NCBI GenBank assembly: GCA_029432775.1
Contig: JAROAZ010000032.1
Span: 1-60,955, forward strand
Reading direction: 5' to 3'
From: Pontiellaceae bacterium B12227
GTDB taxonomy: Bacteria; Verrucomicrobiota; Kiritimatiellia; Kiritimatiellales; Pontiellaceae
Length of the DNA: 60,955 bases
Shown: piece by piece, positions 9,163-17,297 of the stretch
How the letters are laid out: every line of letters starts with the position of its first letter
How positions within the stretch are numbered: position 1 is the first letter of the stretch
Translations under genes and position numbers: made by a program
The notes under the pieces: generated by a model
The model's input: only the letters and a program-made list of their open reading frames with translations
What the model was told of the DNA's origin: nothing
The model's database searches: none

Positions 9163-9624
9163 CTATTTCAGAAGCCGGGGATCAAATTCAAACGGCTGCA
9201 GCGGGCCGATCTTCAGTTTTCCAACGTTTGGATGGGCCGGATTGATCAAATAGTTACTTTCGGAGGGAATTAAAACGCTCGGCACCTTCAGTACAGCCGA
9301 GTGCTGGAGGCGGGCCCAGGTAGCGCCGATTTGCTGAGCCGACATAGAGGGCGGCGTGGCCCGCCAATCGGCAGGAAGGTCATCAACACAGAGGGATCGA
9401 ACCAACCGTTTATCAAATGTCACCGGCATACAGAGATACTCTTCCAGCAATGCTCCGTCATCCACATGCACCAGAATTTCAAGCGCAGCCAGCGCTTTCG
9501 ATTCTGCAACATAAACCACGGGAACGCCCGCCGGATTCCAGCGACCGCCGAACAGCCGCGCCCCTTCGCCCGAAAAAGCATCGGCCACGCGGTGCGGAGG
9601 CACAATCCGCCAGGCCGTCGGCAT
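9163..9624 (-). CDS. RES-domain toxin of a type II toxin-antitoxin pair
   Basis: A 153-residue protein with the RES family pattern: an N-terminal WRI (Arg6), then ARLFGGRWNPAGVPVVY and AALEILVH, and a late SESNYLINP. Characterised RES toxins degrade NAD+ in the cytoplasm, and this is likely to do the same. Its ATG overlaps the antitoxin stop codon by one base (TGATG), so the two are translationally coupled. The order antitoxin then toxin is the usual one. Confidence 0.92.
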   Translation of the reverse strand: MPTAWRIVPPHRVADAFSGEGARLFGGRWNPAGVPVVYVAESKALAALEILVHVDDGALLEEYLCMPVTFDKRLVRSLCVDDLPADWRATPPSMSAQQIGATWARLQHSAVLKVPSVLIPSESNYLINPAHPNVGKLKIGPLQPFEFDPRLLK

Positions 9625-10136
9625 CAGGAAAATACTCCGTACTCAATCCGGCCTAGCAGATTGAGGACTTCCCGGCTGCCCAGTTCCGTATCCGCAAGAT
9701 CGAGCGGAGGCTTGCCGCCGAAATAGGTGCGCGGGTTTTTCAGCCACCGGACCGCCTTTTCTTTGGCGCCCAGCACATCGATGCTCCGGTTGAGCAACCC
9801 GGCAATACGGTTAAACCGCTCAGACTGATCTGCATTCAGCCGCCCTTCCTGAATTTTACGATTCAGCGTGCGCTCTGCAACACCGGCCACCCGGGCCAGT
9901 TCTTTCCGGCTGATTTCCAGTTCCCGGCAGAGCGCGTCCACAATGCCGGCCGGTAGCCCGGCTTTGATTTCAGCCACCTGCTCCAACGCATTATCCGACT
10001 TCACCAGTTTCAGTTGCGGAACCTTCCGCTCTATCAGCTCCAGGTTCACGCTGTATTTCAATGCGGCTTCACTCACGCCCATCGTTTTTGCTTCCCATGT
10101 GTAGGTTGCGTTTTCCTTACCTGTTTTATCACCCAT
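9624..10136 (-). CDS. Xre/MbcA/ParS-type antitoxin
   Basis: A 170-residue protein. A helix-turn-helix lies at about 80-110 (ISRKELARVAGVAERTLNRK). The C-terminal toxin-binding region has the DUF2384 pattern: A-WL-NP (AVRWLKNPRTYFGG), PLDLADTELG and LLGRIEYGVFS. It should neutralise the RES protein and repress the pair. AGGAG lies 7 bases before the ATG. An inverted repeat at 10154-10173 in front of the gene is a suitable operator. Confidence 0.92.
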   Translation of the reverse strand: MGDKTGKENATYTWEAKTMGVSEAALKYSVNLELIERKVPQLKLVKSDNALEQVAEIKAGLPAGIVDALCRELEISRKELARVAGVAERTLNRKIQEGRLNADQSERFNRIAGLLNRSIDVLGAKEKAVRWLKNPRTYFGGKPPLDLADTELGSREVLNLLGRIEYGVFS

Positions 10137-10153
10137 CGCTCGCTCCTGTCATT

Positions 10154-10173
10154 TGGCAATATACACTTTGCCA
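10154..10173. promoter_or_regulatory. Inverted-repeat operator of the toxin-antitoxin pair
   Basis: TGGCAA (10154-10159) and TTGCCA (10168-10173) form a perfect 6-bp dyad with an 8-base spacer. On the minus strand the spacer carries a TATATT-like -10 element, so a protein bound to the dyad would cover the promoter. Autoregulation by the Xre antitoxin is inferred. Confidence 0.6.
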
Positions 10174-10231
10174 TATGGCTTTCAAGCATTTTTCCAACCT
10201 TTGGATACTTGCTTTAAGCAGTGGCGGCTCT

Positions 10232-11554
10232 ATGGTCGTTCGCACCGCCATGAAAAAGAGCTTCGAACAAATTCCATTCAACCCCGCCCGCTGGCCGTTT
10301 TTCTACGGATGGATGATTCTTTTCTGGGGCATTATCGGCATTATCCTGAGTGTGCCCGGCCAGACCACCGGTGTATCCGCATTCATCGAGCCGCTGATCA
10401 AGGATCTGGGCATTGGCCGCTTTGAAATCAGCATCGCCTACGGCATCGGCACATTCTGCAGCTCATTCCTCATCACGCCTTCCGGCAAACTGTTCGACCG
10501 GATTGGCGCACGCTGGATGGGATTCGCCTCCTGCCTGATCCTCGGACTGGTCTTGCTGGCACTCAGTCAGGCCGACCATCTGGTCCGCACCATTTCAGGA
10601 GTCCTGCCCGAACAGATCGGACTTGTGAGCCTCCTTTCATTCCTCTTTTTTATGCTGCGCCTCAGCGGACAAGGGGTGCTGACCATGTCCTCGCGCAATA
10701 TGGTCATGAAATGGTTCGACCACCATCGCGGTCTTGCCAGCGGAATCAGCGGAGCAGCGGTTTCATTTGGGTTTTCCTACACCCCCGCAATATTCAGTGG
10801 AATGATCAGCGTACGGGGTTGGTCCGGTACCTGGTTACTGCTGGGCGTGCTGCTCATCATCCTGTTCGCCCCGCTGCTGCTCCTCTTTTTCCGGGACAAT
10901 CCTGAAGCCAGCGGGCTGATTCCCGACGGAAGAAAACACCACCCCAAAAGCCAGGCCGAAACCGTTCGACGGCAATTCACGCTGAAAGAAGCCCGAAGCA
11001 CACTCCCCTTCTGGGCTTTCACGCTGACGATGTCGTTGCAGGCACTGGTGCTTACGGCCAATACCTTTCATGTGGAATCTATTTTCACACTGGCCGGAAT
11101 GGACGGCGCCCAGGGTTTTGCCATCTTCCGCCCCATCGCCGTCACCTCCATTGTTGTGACCCTACTGGGAGGCTGGCTGAGCGATCGCACCGAGCTGCGA
11201 TGGATGCTGGCCACCATGCTGGCCGCCATGGCCGTCAATCTGGTGGGTCTCACCTGGCTGGCCCCCGGCTGGCCGATCGCCTGCCTGATTCTCGGCGGCG
11301 GCGTAGCCAACGGGCTGTTCGGCATTCTGATGAGCGTCACCTGGCCGCGCTTCTACGGCCGCGAACATCTGGGAGCCGTCAGCGGATTCTGCATGACCTT
11401 CATGGTCATCTTCAGCGCCATCGGCCCCGCCATTTATAGTGGTATACTCAAATACACTGAAGGTTATGCCTTGGGGAATTTAAGCTGTCTGGCAGCGGCC
11501 CTGCTCCTGCTGACCCTGTCTTCCCGGGCTAAAAACCCGCAACACACACCCTGA
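10232..11554 (+). CDS. Major facilitator superfamily transporter
   Basis: About 440 residues with roughly twelve hydrophobic segments. The motif A-like GKLFDRIGARW between segments 2 and 3 marks an MFS porter. The segment after PFFYGW resembles the OFA/monocarboxylate-type branch, but the substrate cannot be told. The start is uncertain: Met codons at 10232 and 10250 (MKKSFEQIPF) are both possible and neither has a strong ribosome site. Longer frames back to 10061 overlap the divergent antitoxin gene and are less likely. A one-mismatch dispersed palindrome lies 40 bp upstream at 10192, and an exact one follows the stop codon. Confidence 0.85.
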   Translation: MVVRTAMKKSFEQIPFNPARWPFFYGWMILFWGIIGIILSVPGQTTGVSAFIEPLIKDLGIGRFEISIAYGIGTFCSSFLITPSGKLFDRIGARWMGFASCLILGLVLLALSQADHLVRTISGVLPEQIGLVSLLSFLFFMLRLSGQGVLTMSSRNMVMKWFDHHRGLASGISGAAVSFGFSYTPAIFSGMISVRGWSGTWLLLGVLLIILFAPLLLLFFRDNPEASGLIPDGRKHHPKSQAETVRRQFTLKEARSTLPFWAFTLTMSLQALVLTANTFHVESIFTLAGMDGAQGFAIFRPIAVTSIVVTLLGGWLSDRTELRWMLATMLAAMAVNLVGLTWLAPGWPIACLILGGGVANGLFGILMSVTWPRFYGREHLGAVSGFCMTFMVIFSAIGPAIYSGILKYTEGYALGNLSCLAAALLLLTLSSRAKNPQHTP

Positions 11555-11556
11555 TT

Positions 11557-11575
11557 GTTTCCAAACATTGGAAAC
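11557..11575. repeat. Perfect 19-bp palindrome (dispersed family member)
   Basis: GTTTCCAAACATTGGAAAC is a fully symmetrical copy of the window-wide family apart from the 3-base centre, three bases after the MFS stop codon. There is no T-run, so it is not an obvious terminator. Confidence 0.85.
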
Positions 11576-11650
11576 TTCCGGACTGTACAAGCGGTTTTCA
11601 GGCGATATGATTTCAATAATTCTAAACGATAACCACTGAAAGGAAACTCT

Positions 11651-12223
11651 ATGAAAAAAACCGGAATTTTAATTCTTACGGTCGCATTTGTCTGCGGAAG
11701 CGGATTCTTCAAAAAAAGCGAAGACGGAAGCTATTCTGTCGATAGTGCCGCAGTTGAGAAAACAGCTGCCGATGCCAAAGCCAAAGCGGCGGCCGAAGCA
11801 GAAAAACTGCAGAAAAAAGCTGAGGCCTCGGCTGCAGAGATGCAGGAAAAAATCAAAAAGGCGGCTGATAAGTATAATGTGAAAGAAGAAGAGATTCTTG
11901 CCGATCTCGGAAAAACCAAAGACGAGCTGATCGCTAAGGTTGCCGATATGGACAAAGCCAAGCTCGTGGCCTACCTCAGCAAATACAAAGATGTATTCGC
12001 CGGTACCGAAGAAAAAATTGCGGAATACAAAGAGCAGGTAAAGAACCTGAAATGGACGCAGAAATACAGCGCCAAAGGCAAAGAGCTGAAAGCAACCCTT
12101 AGTAAATACAACGATCAGTTCAAGGGGCTCAAAACGCAGGCGGCAGTTTATGTCGACAAACTGGAAGGCTACGGAATCAACCTCGCCGACTACGGCATCG
12201 ACCTCTCGAAATACGGCCTCTAA
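11651..12223 (+). CDS. Exported helical, Ala/Lys/Glu-rich protein of unknown function
   Basis: A 190-residue protein with a signal-like N-terminus (MKKTGILILTVAFVCGSGF). The Cys at residue 15 sits where a lipobox would be, but AFVC is not canonical. The mature part is almost all predicted helix and coiled coil: alanine-rich heptads at about 33-75, then EEILADLGKTKDELIAK. The C-terminus has spaced repeats of Y-G-I (YGINLADYGI, DLSKYGL). A strong AAAGGAA site precedes the ATG. It stands alone, ending at an intrinsic terminator. A cell-envelope structural or spacer role is possible; I do not recognise a family. Confidence 0.8.
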   Translation: MKKTGILILTVAFVCGSGFFKKSEDGSYSVDSAAVEKTAADAKAKAAAEAEKLQKKAEASAAEMQEKIKKAADKYNVKEEEILADLGKTKDELIAKVADMDKAKLVAYLSKYKDVFAGTEEKIAEYKEQVKNLKWTQKYSAKGKELKATLSKYNDQFKGLKTQAAVYVDKLEGYGINLADYGIDLSKYGL

Positions 12224-12244
12224 AACATCCGTTTTTCGAAACTG

Positions 12245-12279
12245 AAAAAAGGCGTTCCAATGACTGGATCGCCTTTTTT
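12245..12279. terminator. Bidirectional terminator with a TTCCA palindrome as its apical stem
   Basis: The outer stem is AAAAAAGGCG (12245-12254) with CGCCTTTTTT (12270-12279). Inside it, TCCA and TGGA from a one-mismatch family copy (12255-12269) can pair as the upper stem. It separates the helical protein gene from the convergent MATE gene, whose stop codon begins at 12281. Confidence 0.85.
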
Positions 12280-12280
12280 A

Positions 12281-13717
12281 TTACATCCGGGTTGCAAGGT
12301 CTTCGGTCGGCTCCGGTTCGGGAATCACCGTGGCCCGGCGGTCGAGCAGATCGATGCGTTTCCAGCGGCCGGAACGGAAGCGCAGGAAGAAGCCGGCACC
12401 CAGAATCAGAATATAAACGACCGTCCAGCCCCAGCTGATGAAAATATCGAGCTTCAGCCAGAGCACAATCGCCAGCTGCCCCAGCACCAGTACGCCCCAG
12501 GCGACGGCGGATTGAAAATACATCACAAAATGGGTATCCCCGGCACCTTTCAGCGCGCCGGACAGAATCAGCGCCGTGGCATCAGCCGCGCCCCAGATCG
12601 CCAGCATCACCAGAAGTATTCTCACGGTCTTCAACAGCTCATCAAACGGAACGGTTGCTCCGGCATTGCTTTCGAACACATTGGCATAGAAACCGGGAAA
12701 CAGAATAAACGAGATCCCGATCACAACGATGTAGCCGATGCCAATCTTCATCGCCAGCCAGCCGACCCGCTCGGCGTAGTCGGGCTGATCGCGCCCGAGA
12801 TATTGTCCCACCAGAATCGAAGCGGCAATGCCCATACCGATCATCGGCATGAAGGCCACCAGGTTAATGCTCAGGGCAATATTGCTGGCAATGTGGGCAA
12901 CCGGCCCCATGCGGCCGACCAGCAGAACAAACACGGTGAAAGCGGCGACATCGAGGAACCAATGTACGCCGGAGGGAAAGCCGAACCGCAGCATCCGCTT
13001 GAACAACCACGGATCGAACTTCAGATTTTTCCAGGTTTTGAATTCGGCATTGACCGGCTTGGAGAAATAGAGCAGCGCAAAAATGACCGGACTCAGCCAG
13101 GAACCAATCACGGTCGCCCACCCGGCCCCGGCAATTCCAAGCTCTGGAAACGGCCCGATGCCGAAGATCAGCACATAGTTCAATAGAATGTTGATGCTGT
13201 TCGCTACAATATTGCAGGTCATGATGACCGAGGTTTTCCCGCGGCCGGAAAAGAAACTGCTCAGCGCGGAACTCATCGTCATTCCGCCGCCGCACCACAT
13301 CAGAATCTTAAAATATTCCTGCTCCAGCGCCAGAATCTCGGGCCCATGGGCACTTAATTTCAGAAACCAGAGCCCAACCGGGGCCACCAGCATAATCAAC
13401 GGAATGGAGATCAGCGAAAAGATGATCCCCTGTGCCGTTGCCCGGGCACAGCCCTCTTTATCGCCAGACCCCCACATCTGGGCCACAAACGTATTCACAA
13501 ATCCAGCCAGTGCCATAAAACCGCAAACGAGGGTGAAAAAGAGAATCCCGGCCGGCAGCGAGGCACGGAACTCCGCCTCACCATAATTGGAAAGAAACAG
13601 ACGATCGCTGAAGTTGAGCACGGCAAACGTCCCGGAGTTCACAATCAACGGCCAGGCAATCTGCATCAGCTCGCGCCAGCCGCCAAACGGCCGCGCTTCT
13701 GTTTCGGGGGAATTCAT
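12281..13717 (-). CDS. MATE family efflux transporter
   Basis: A 478-residue protein with about twelve membrane segments and the MATE pattern (the N-terminal PLIVNSGTFAVLNFSDRLF and QMWGSGDKEG segments, then ILLNYVLIFG and the GIAGAGWATVIG segment). It probably exports cationic drugs or metabolites using Na+ or H+. It lies upstream of, and divergent from, the first tetR-RND operon, so it may be part of the same defence. A dispersed palindrome is translated within FPELG at 13136-13150 and another lies upstream at 13741-13755. Confidence 0.92.
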   Translation of the reverse strand: MNSPETEARPFGGWRELMQIAWPLIVNSGTFAVLNFSDRLFLSNYGEAEFRASLPAGILFFTLVCGFMALAGFVNTFVAQMWGSGDKEGCARATAQGIIFSLISIPLIMLVAPVGLWFLKLSAHGPEILALEQEYFKILMWCGGGMTMSSALSSFFSGRGKTSVIMTCNIVANSINILLNYVLIFGIGPFPELGIAGAGWATVIGSWLSPVIFALLYFSKPVNAEFKTWKNLKFDPWLFKRMLRFGFPSGVHWFLDVAAFTVFVLLVGRMGPVAHIASNIALSINLVAFMPMIGMGIAASILVGQYLGRDQPDYAERVGWLAMKIGIGYIVVIGISFILFPGFYANVFESNAGATVPFDELLKTVRILLVMLAIWGAADATALILSGALKGAGDTHFVMYFQSAVAWGVLVLGQLAIVLWLKLDIFISWGWTVVYILILGAGFFLRFRSGRWKRIDLLDRRATVIPEPEPTEDLATRM

Positions 13718-13860
13718 AGGCGCCGGAATCTACCCCCATTTTCCAATGTTTGGAAATGGAATCGACCCAAAACAGATTGATGCCCGGAAAGATCCGAACA
13801 ACAGCGCCTGTTTATGCAATCGCCACGGGGCTCAAAAAGGCCTGGAAAGCGGGGGCAAAC

Positions 13861-13960
13861 AATTCAAATACTCATTTGAAGTTAATTTTTAAAAAAAATT
13901 GACAATATTTCAACAGGCCTGCACGTTATCAAACATCAACTTCAAATGAGTATTTGAATT
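13861..13960 (+). promoter_or_regulatory. Promoter of RND operon 1 bracketed by two identical operators
   Basis: Two 23-bp sequences (13861-13883 and 13938-13960) are perfect inverted copies of each other, and each contains the dyad TTCAAAT-N4-ATTTGAA. Between them TTGACA (13899-13904) is followed after 17 bases by CACGTT (13922-13927). The second operator ends one base before the tetR ATG, leaving no Shine-Dalgarno. Two operators around a promoter suggest tight autorepression by the TetR protein. Operon 2 has the same geometry. Confidence 0.85.
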
Positions 13961-14608
13961 ATGCCTGCCCACTTAAACACTAAAGAGCGCCTGCTGCACG
14001 TAGCTTGCGAATTTTTCGCAGATAAGGGCTATCGGGATACAACGGTAGCCGAGATCTGCGAAGCGGCAGAAGCCAACATTGCGGCAGTCAATTATCACTT
14101 CGGCGACAAATCCAATCTTTATCGAAAGGTCTGGGCCTATCTGTTTGAAAAATCAGCCGAAAAATATCCCCTCCCGTCCGATCTGACCGAAACAGAACCG
14201 GAAACATGGCTGCGGCACTTTATCCATTCCCGAATTCAGGAAATCTTCGATAACGGAATCAACCAGTGCTTACCACAAATACTGCATCGCGAAATGGGAG
14301 AACCCACCGAAATGCACGAAGAACTCTTCAGAAAATACCTTCAGCCGGGACATGAGCAGGTGAAAAAGGCGGTCCGGGCCCTGCTTGGCCCCGAAGCAAC
14401 GGAAAACCAGCTCAAACTCGCGATCCTGAATTTTCTGGGCGTGCACATCTTCCTTAATGTCCGACACCAGAAGTCAAACAGCGGCAACACACCAAAACAA
14501 CGCATCCCATCGCTTGATAACCCTGCCGAACTAGCCCGGCAGATCGAAGAATTTGCCATCGGCGGCCTGCTCGCCACCCGCCATTTGATCCAAAGCACAG
14601 GAAATTGA
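13961..14608 (+). CDS. TetR/AcrR-family repressor of RND operon 1 (CerR/DUF1956-type C-terminus)
   Basis: A 215-residue protein. The N-terminal helix-turn-helix is typical (TKERLLHVACEFFADKGYRD, then TVAEICEAAEANIAAVNYHF). The C-terminal domain has the DUF1956 look (ILHREMGEPTEMHEE, LNFLGVHIFLNV). It is expected to repress the following efflux genes until a ligand binds. The stop codon ends two bases before the outer membrane factor ATG. The ATG abuts the operator and there is no ribosome site; no other in-frame Met fits the fold. It is paralogous to the regulator at 22134. Confidence 0.92.
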   Translation: MPAHLNTKERLLHVACEFFADKGYRDTTVAEICEAAEANIAAVNYHFGDKSNLYRKVWAYLFEKSAEKYPLPSDLTETEPETWLRHFIHSRIQEIFDNGINQCLPQILHREMGEPTEMHEELFRKYLQPGHEQVKKAVRALLGPEATENQLKLAILNFLGVHIFLNVRHQKSNSGNTPKQRIPSLDNPAELARQIEEFAIGGLLATRHLIQSTGN

Positions 14609-14610
14609 TC

Positions 14611-16017
14611 ATGAATACACACAAAACCCTCCTCTCCGGACTGGTCCTGGCCACCGCCACACTTGGTCTGACCTCCTGCATGACGCTCGAACCCGAGCGC
14701 GAAGCAGATCTGCTCAAGGAACAGACCCCCGAACAGTTTAAGAACACCTCCGGCAGCACCGGACTCCAAACCGAATGGTGGACCGCCTTTGGATCGGAAC
14801 AGCTGGACCGCTTAATGTATGAGGCCTTCGCCGGAAGCCTGAGCCTCGAACAGGCCTTTGCCCGGTTGGAGCAGGCCGAAGCCACCGCCCGGAAAAGCGG
14901 CGCCGCCGGCAAGGTCCAGTTGGATGCGAGGGCAAATTCCTCATCGCGGCACTTTATTAATAAAGATACCGACCACACCACCACTCCCGCCAATACCGTG
15001 GGGCTGTATGCCAGCTATGAAGTCGATCTGTGGGGACGGCTGAAGTCCACCGAGCGCGCATCGCTGGCGACCTATGAAGCCACAAAGTTCGATCTGCAGA
15101 CGGCCGGGATGACGCTTTCCTCCGCGGTGGCGCGCTCCTATTTCACCTGGCAGGCACAAACCGAAGCGTTGCGCCTCTATGAAAGCCAGCTCGCATCCAA
15201 TCGCAACAAACTAACCGCAATCGAGCGGCGCTACAAAGCCGGGCAGGCCACCTCGCTCGCCGTCCTGCAGCAGCGCCAGCAGGTGGCCAGCACCGAGGCC
15301 CGGATCCCGCCCGTTCAGGCACTGATCCAGGAAACCGAAAACAGCATTGCTGTTCTTATCGGAAAAGTTCCCGGCACCGATCTGCAACTGAAACCCGAAC
15401 CGCTCCCCCCGCTCCCGTCCCAGCCCGCAGCCGGGCTTCCGGTCAATTTGCTCGAAAACCGCCCCGACCTGCAGGCCGCACGCCTGAAGCTGGAGTCGGC
15501 CGACTGGACCGTCGGTGCCGCCCGCGCCGCCCGTCTGCCCTCCCTCTCGCTGAGTGGCTCGATCTATAGCTCGGAAGAAAAGATCGATGATCTGTTCGAC
15601 GACTGGATCTCCAACCTCGCCGCCAGCCTGGTGGCCCCGCTGCTAGACGGCGGCGCACGCAAGGCCGAGGTGGACCGCGCGCTGGCAGTCTCCCGCGAAC
15701 GCATTGCCGCCTACCGCCTTGCCGTCATCGAAGCCATCGGGGAAACAGAGGATGCGCTGAGCAACGAACTGCATCAGGCCGACTATGTCGAAGCAGTTGC
15801 CAGGCAGTATCAGGCCGCAAAGAAGAGCGAGGCTGAATCGATCCGCCGCTACCAGCGCGGCATCCTGCCCTTCCTCGACACGCTCACCGCCATCGTCGCG
15901 CGCGAAAACCTCGAAATTACCCATGTACAAGCCAAAGCCGAGCTGCTCGGCGACCGTATTCAACTTTACCGCTCTCTCGGGGGCGACTGGACATTCATGC
16001 TGGAGGAAGAAAAATGA
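14611..16017 (+). CDS. RND outer membrane factor lipoprotein (NodT/TolC type), operon 1
   Basis: 468 residues from the ATG with AGGA 8 bases upstream; a TTG two codons earlier is less likely. The signal peptide ends in a lipobox (GLTSC, Cys23), so the mature protein is a lipoprotein. Two repeats of the OEP/TolC domain follow. Conserved pieces are YEVDLWGRLKS, NRPDLQAAR and PLLDGGARKAEVD. It forms the outer membrane channel of the tripartite pump. Its last codons overlap the adaptor start (ATGA). Confidence 0.93.
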   Translation: MNTHKTLLSGLVLATATLGLTSCMTLEPEREADLLKEQTPEQFKNTSGSTGLQTEWWTAFGSEQLDRLMYEAFAGSLSLEQAFARLEQAEATARKSGAAGKVQLDARANSSSRHFINKDTDHTTTPANTVGLYASYEVDLWGRLKSTERASLATYEATKFDLQTAGMTLSSAVARSYFTWQAQTEALRLYESQLASNRNKLTAIERRYKAGQATSLAVLQQRQQVASTEARIPPVQALIQETENSIAVLIGKVPGTDLQLKPEPLPPLPSQPAAGLPVNLLENRPDLQAARLKLESADWTVGAARAARLPSLSLSGSIYSSEEKIDDLFDDWISNLAASLVAPLLDGGARKAEVDRALAVSRERIAAYRLAVIEAIGETEDALSNELHQADYVEAVARQYQAAKKSEAESIRRYQRGILPFLDTLTAIVARENLEITHVQAKAELLGDRIQLYRSLGGDWTFMLEEEK

Positions 16018-17294
16018 ACAACTCAACTCGCCGTATCGTATCCATCATCATCGGCCTCGCCTTTATTGCCGGAGGCTTTTTGGCCGCGCGTTATTTTATG
16101 AAGAACAAGCCCGAAGCGCAGCGGCGCAAGGGAATGTCTTCGATGGTTCCCGTGGTTGAAACCACAAAAATAAAAGCCGCCGACCAGGTCCGCGGCGTCG
16201 AATGCCTCGGCACGGTTGCGGCCGATAAGAGCGCCGCCCTCCAGCCGGAAGTGAGCGGCCGTATTGTGGCGGTTGCCCCCGGCCTCGTCGAAGGCGGGCT
16301 GGTGAAAAAGGGCGAGGTGCTCGTAGAGATTGAAGCCGCCGACTATGAGCTGGCGCTGGCCAAGGCCGAAGCCAACCTGCTGACCGCCCAGAGCAACTAC
16401 CGCATTGAAGAGGGCCAACAGGACGTCGTCCGCCACGAGCTCGATCTGATGGGCAGCGAAGAGGAGGATTCCTACCGCGACCTCATGTTGCGCGAGCCGC
16501 AGCTGAAGTCAGCCGAAGCCAACGTCAAGAGTGCCGAGCTGGCGGTTGAATCCGCCAGGCTCAATCTCGCACGCACCAAGATCCGCGTGCCGTTCGATGC
16601 GGTCATCATTTCCGAGAACGCCGACGTCGGCGACTATGCCCAGTCCTCGAAAACACTCGTTGAACTGGCCGCGACCGATCGCTACTTCGTGCGCGCCTCC
16701 ATCCCGTTAAGTTCGCTTGAACCACTGCCGAAACTCGGGAAACAGCCTTACGCGGCAACCCTCGTCCTTTCCGACGGAACCACCCGATCCGCTCAGACCT
16801 ATAAGCTGCTCCCCGGCCTATCCGAAAAGGGGCGCATGGCCCGTTTGCTTTTGACCGCCGACACCCCCTACAACGGTGAAAGCCGCCCCATGCTGATCGA
16901 TGAATATGTCCGCGTCCGCATCGAAGGAGAAACTGTCAAAAATGCCGTGATGCTGCCGCGCATATACCTGCGCGACGGCAACGTCGTCTGGACCATCGAT
17001 GCCGAAAGCAAGTTGCGCATCCTGCCCGCCACCGTTCTGCAGGGCTATGCCAACGATGTCCTCGTCCGCATCGAAGGCCCCGCCAAACTCGAGATCCTCA
17101 CCTCCGACCTGCCCGCCGCAGTCCAAGGGATGCAACTGCGGCGCGTCGGCGAAAAAGCCCCGCAGCAACAACAGGGCATGGGCGGCGGCAAGGGACAAGG
17201 CAAAGGCGCCGGCATGGGCCAGGGCAAACCGGGTATGAAAAAACCCGAAGGCGTGAAACCCGAAGGCCAATCTCCGGCGAAAAAGGAAGCGTAA
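16014..17294 (+). CDS. RND periplasmic adaptor (membrane fusion protein), operon 1
   Basis: A 426-residue protein with an N-terminal membrane anchor (about residues 8-27). A lipoyl/barrel-sandwich domain (PEVSGRIVAVAPGLVEGG, KKGEVLVEIE), an alpha-hairpin and a beta-barrel domain follow. It couples the inner membrane pump to the outer membrane channel. The last 45 residues are an unusual low-complexity tail rich in Gly, Met, Lys and Gln (GMGGGKGQGKGAGMGQ). The adaptor at 24197 has a shorter tail of the same style. Confidence 0.93.
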   Translation: MNNSTRRIVSIIIGLAFIAGGFLAARYFMKNKPEAQRRKGMSSMVPVVETTKIKAADQVRGVECLGTVAADKSAALQPEVSGRIVAVAPGLVEGGLVKKGEVLVEIEAADYELALAKAEANLLTAQSNYRIEEGQQDVVRHELDLMGSEEEDSYRDLMLREPQLKSAEANVKSAELAVESARLNLARTKIRVPFDAVIISENADVGDYAQSSKTLVELAATDRYFVRASIPLSSLEPLPKLGKQPYAATLVLSDGTTRSAQTYKLLPGLSEKGRMARLLLTADTPYNGESRPMLIDEYVRVRIEGETVKNAVMLPRIYLRDGNVVWTIDAESKLRILPATVLQGYANDVLVRIEGPAKLEILTSDLPAAVQGMQLRRVGEKAPQQQQGMGGGKGQGKGAGMGQGKPGMKKPEGVKPEGQSPAKKEA

Positions 17295-17297
17295 GCC

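Noticed and set aside
13861..13960. The paired operators as transposon terminal inverted repeats
   Set aside because: They bracket a consensus promoter with the geometry repeated in operon 2, and no mobile gene lies between them.
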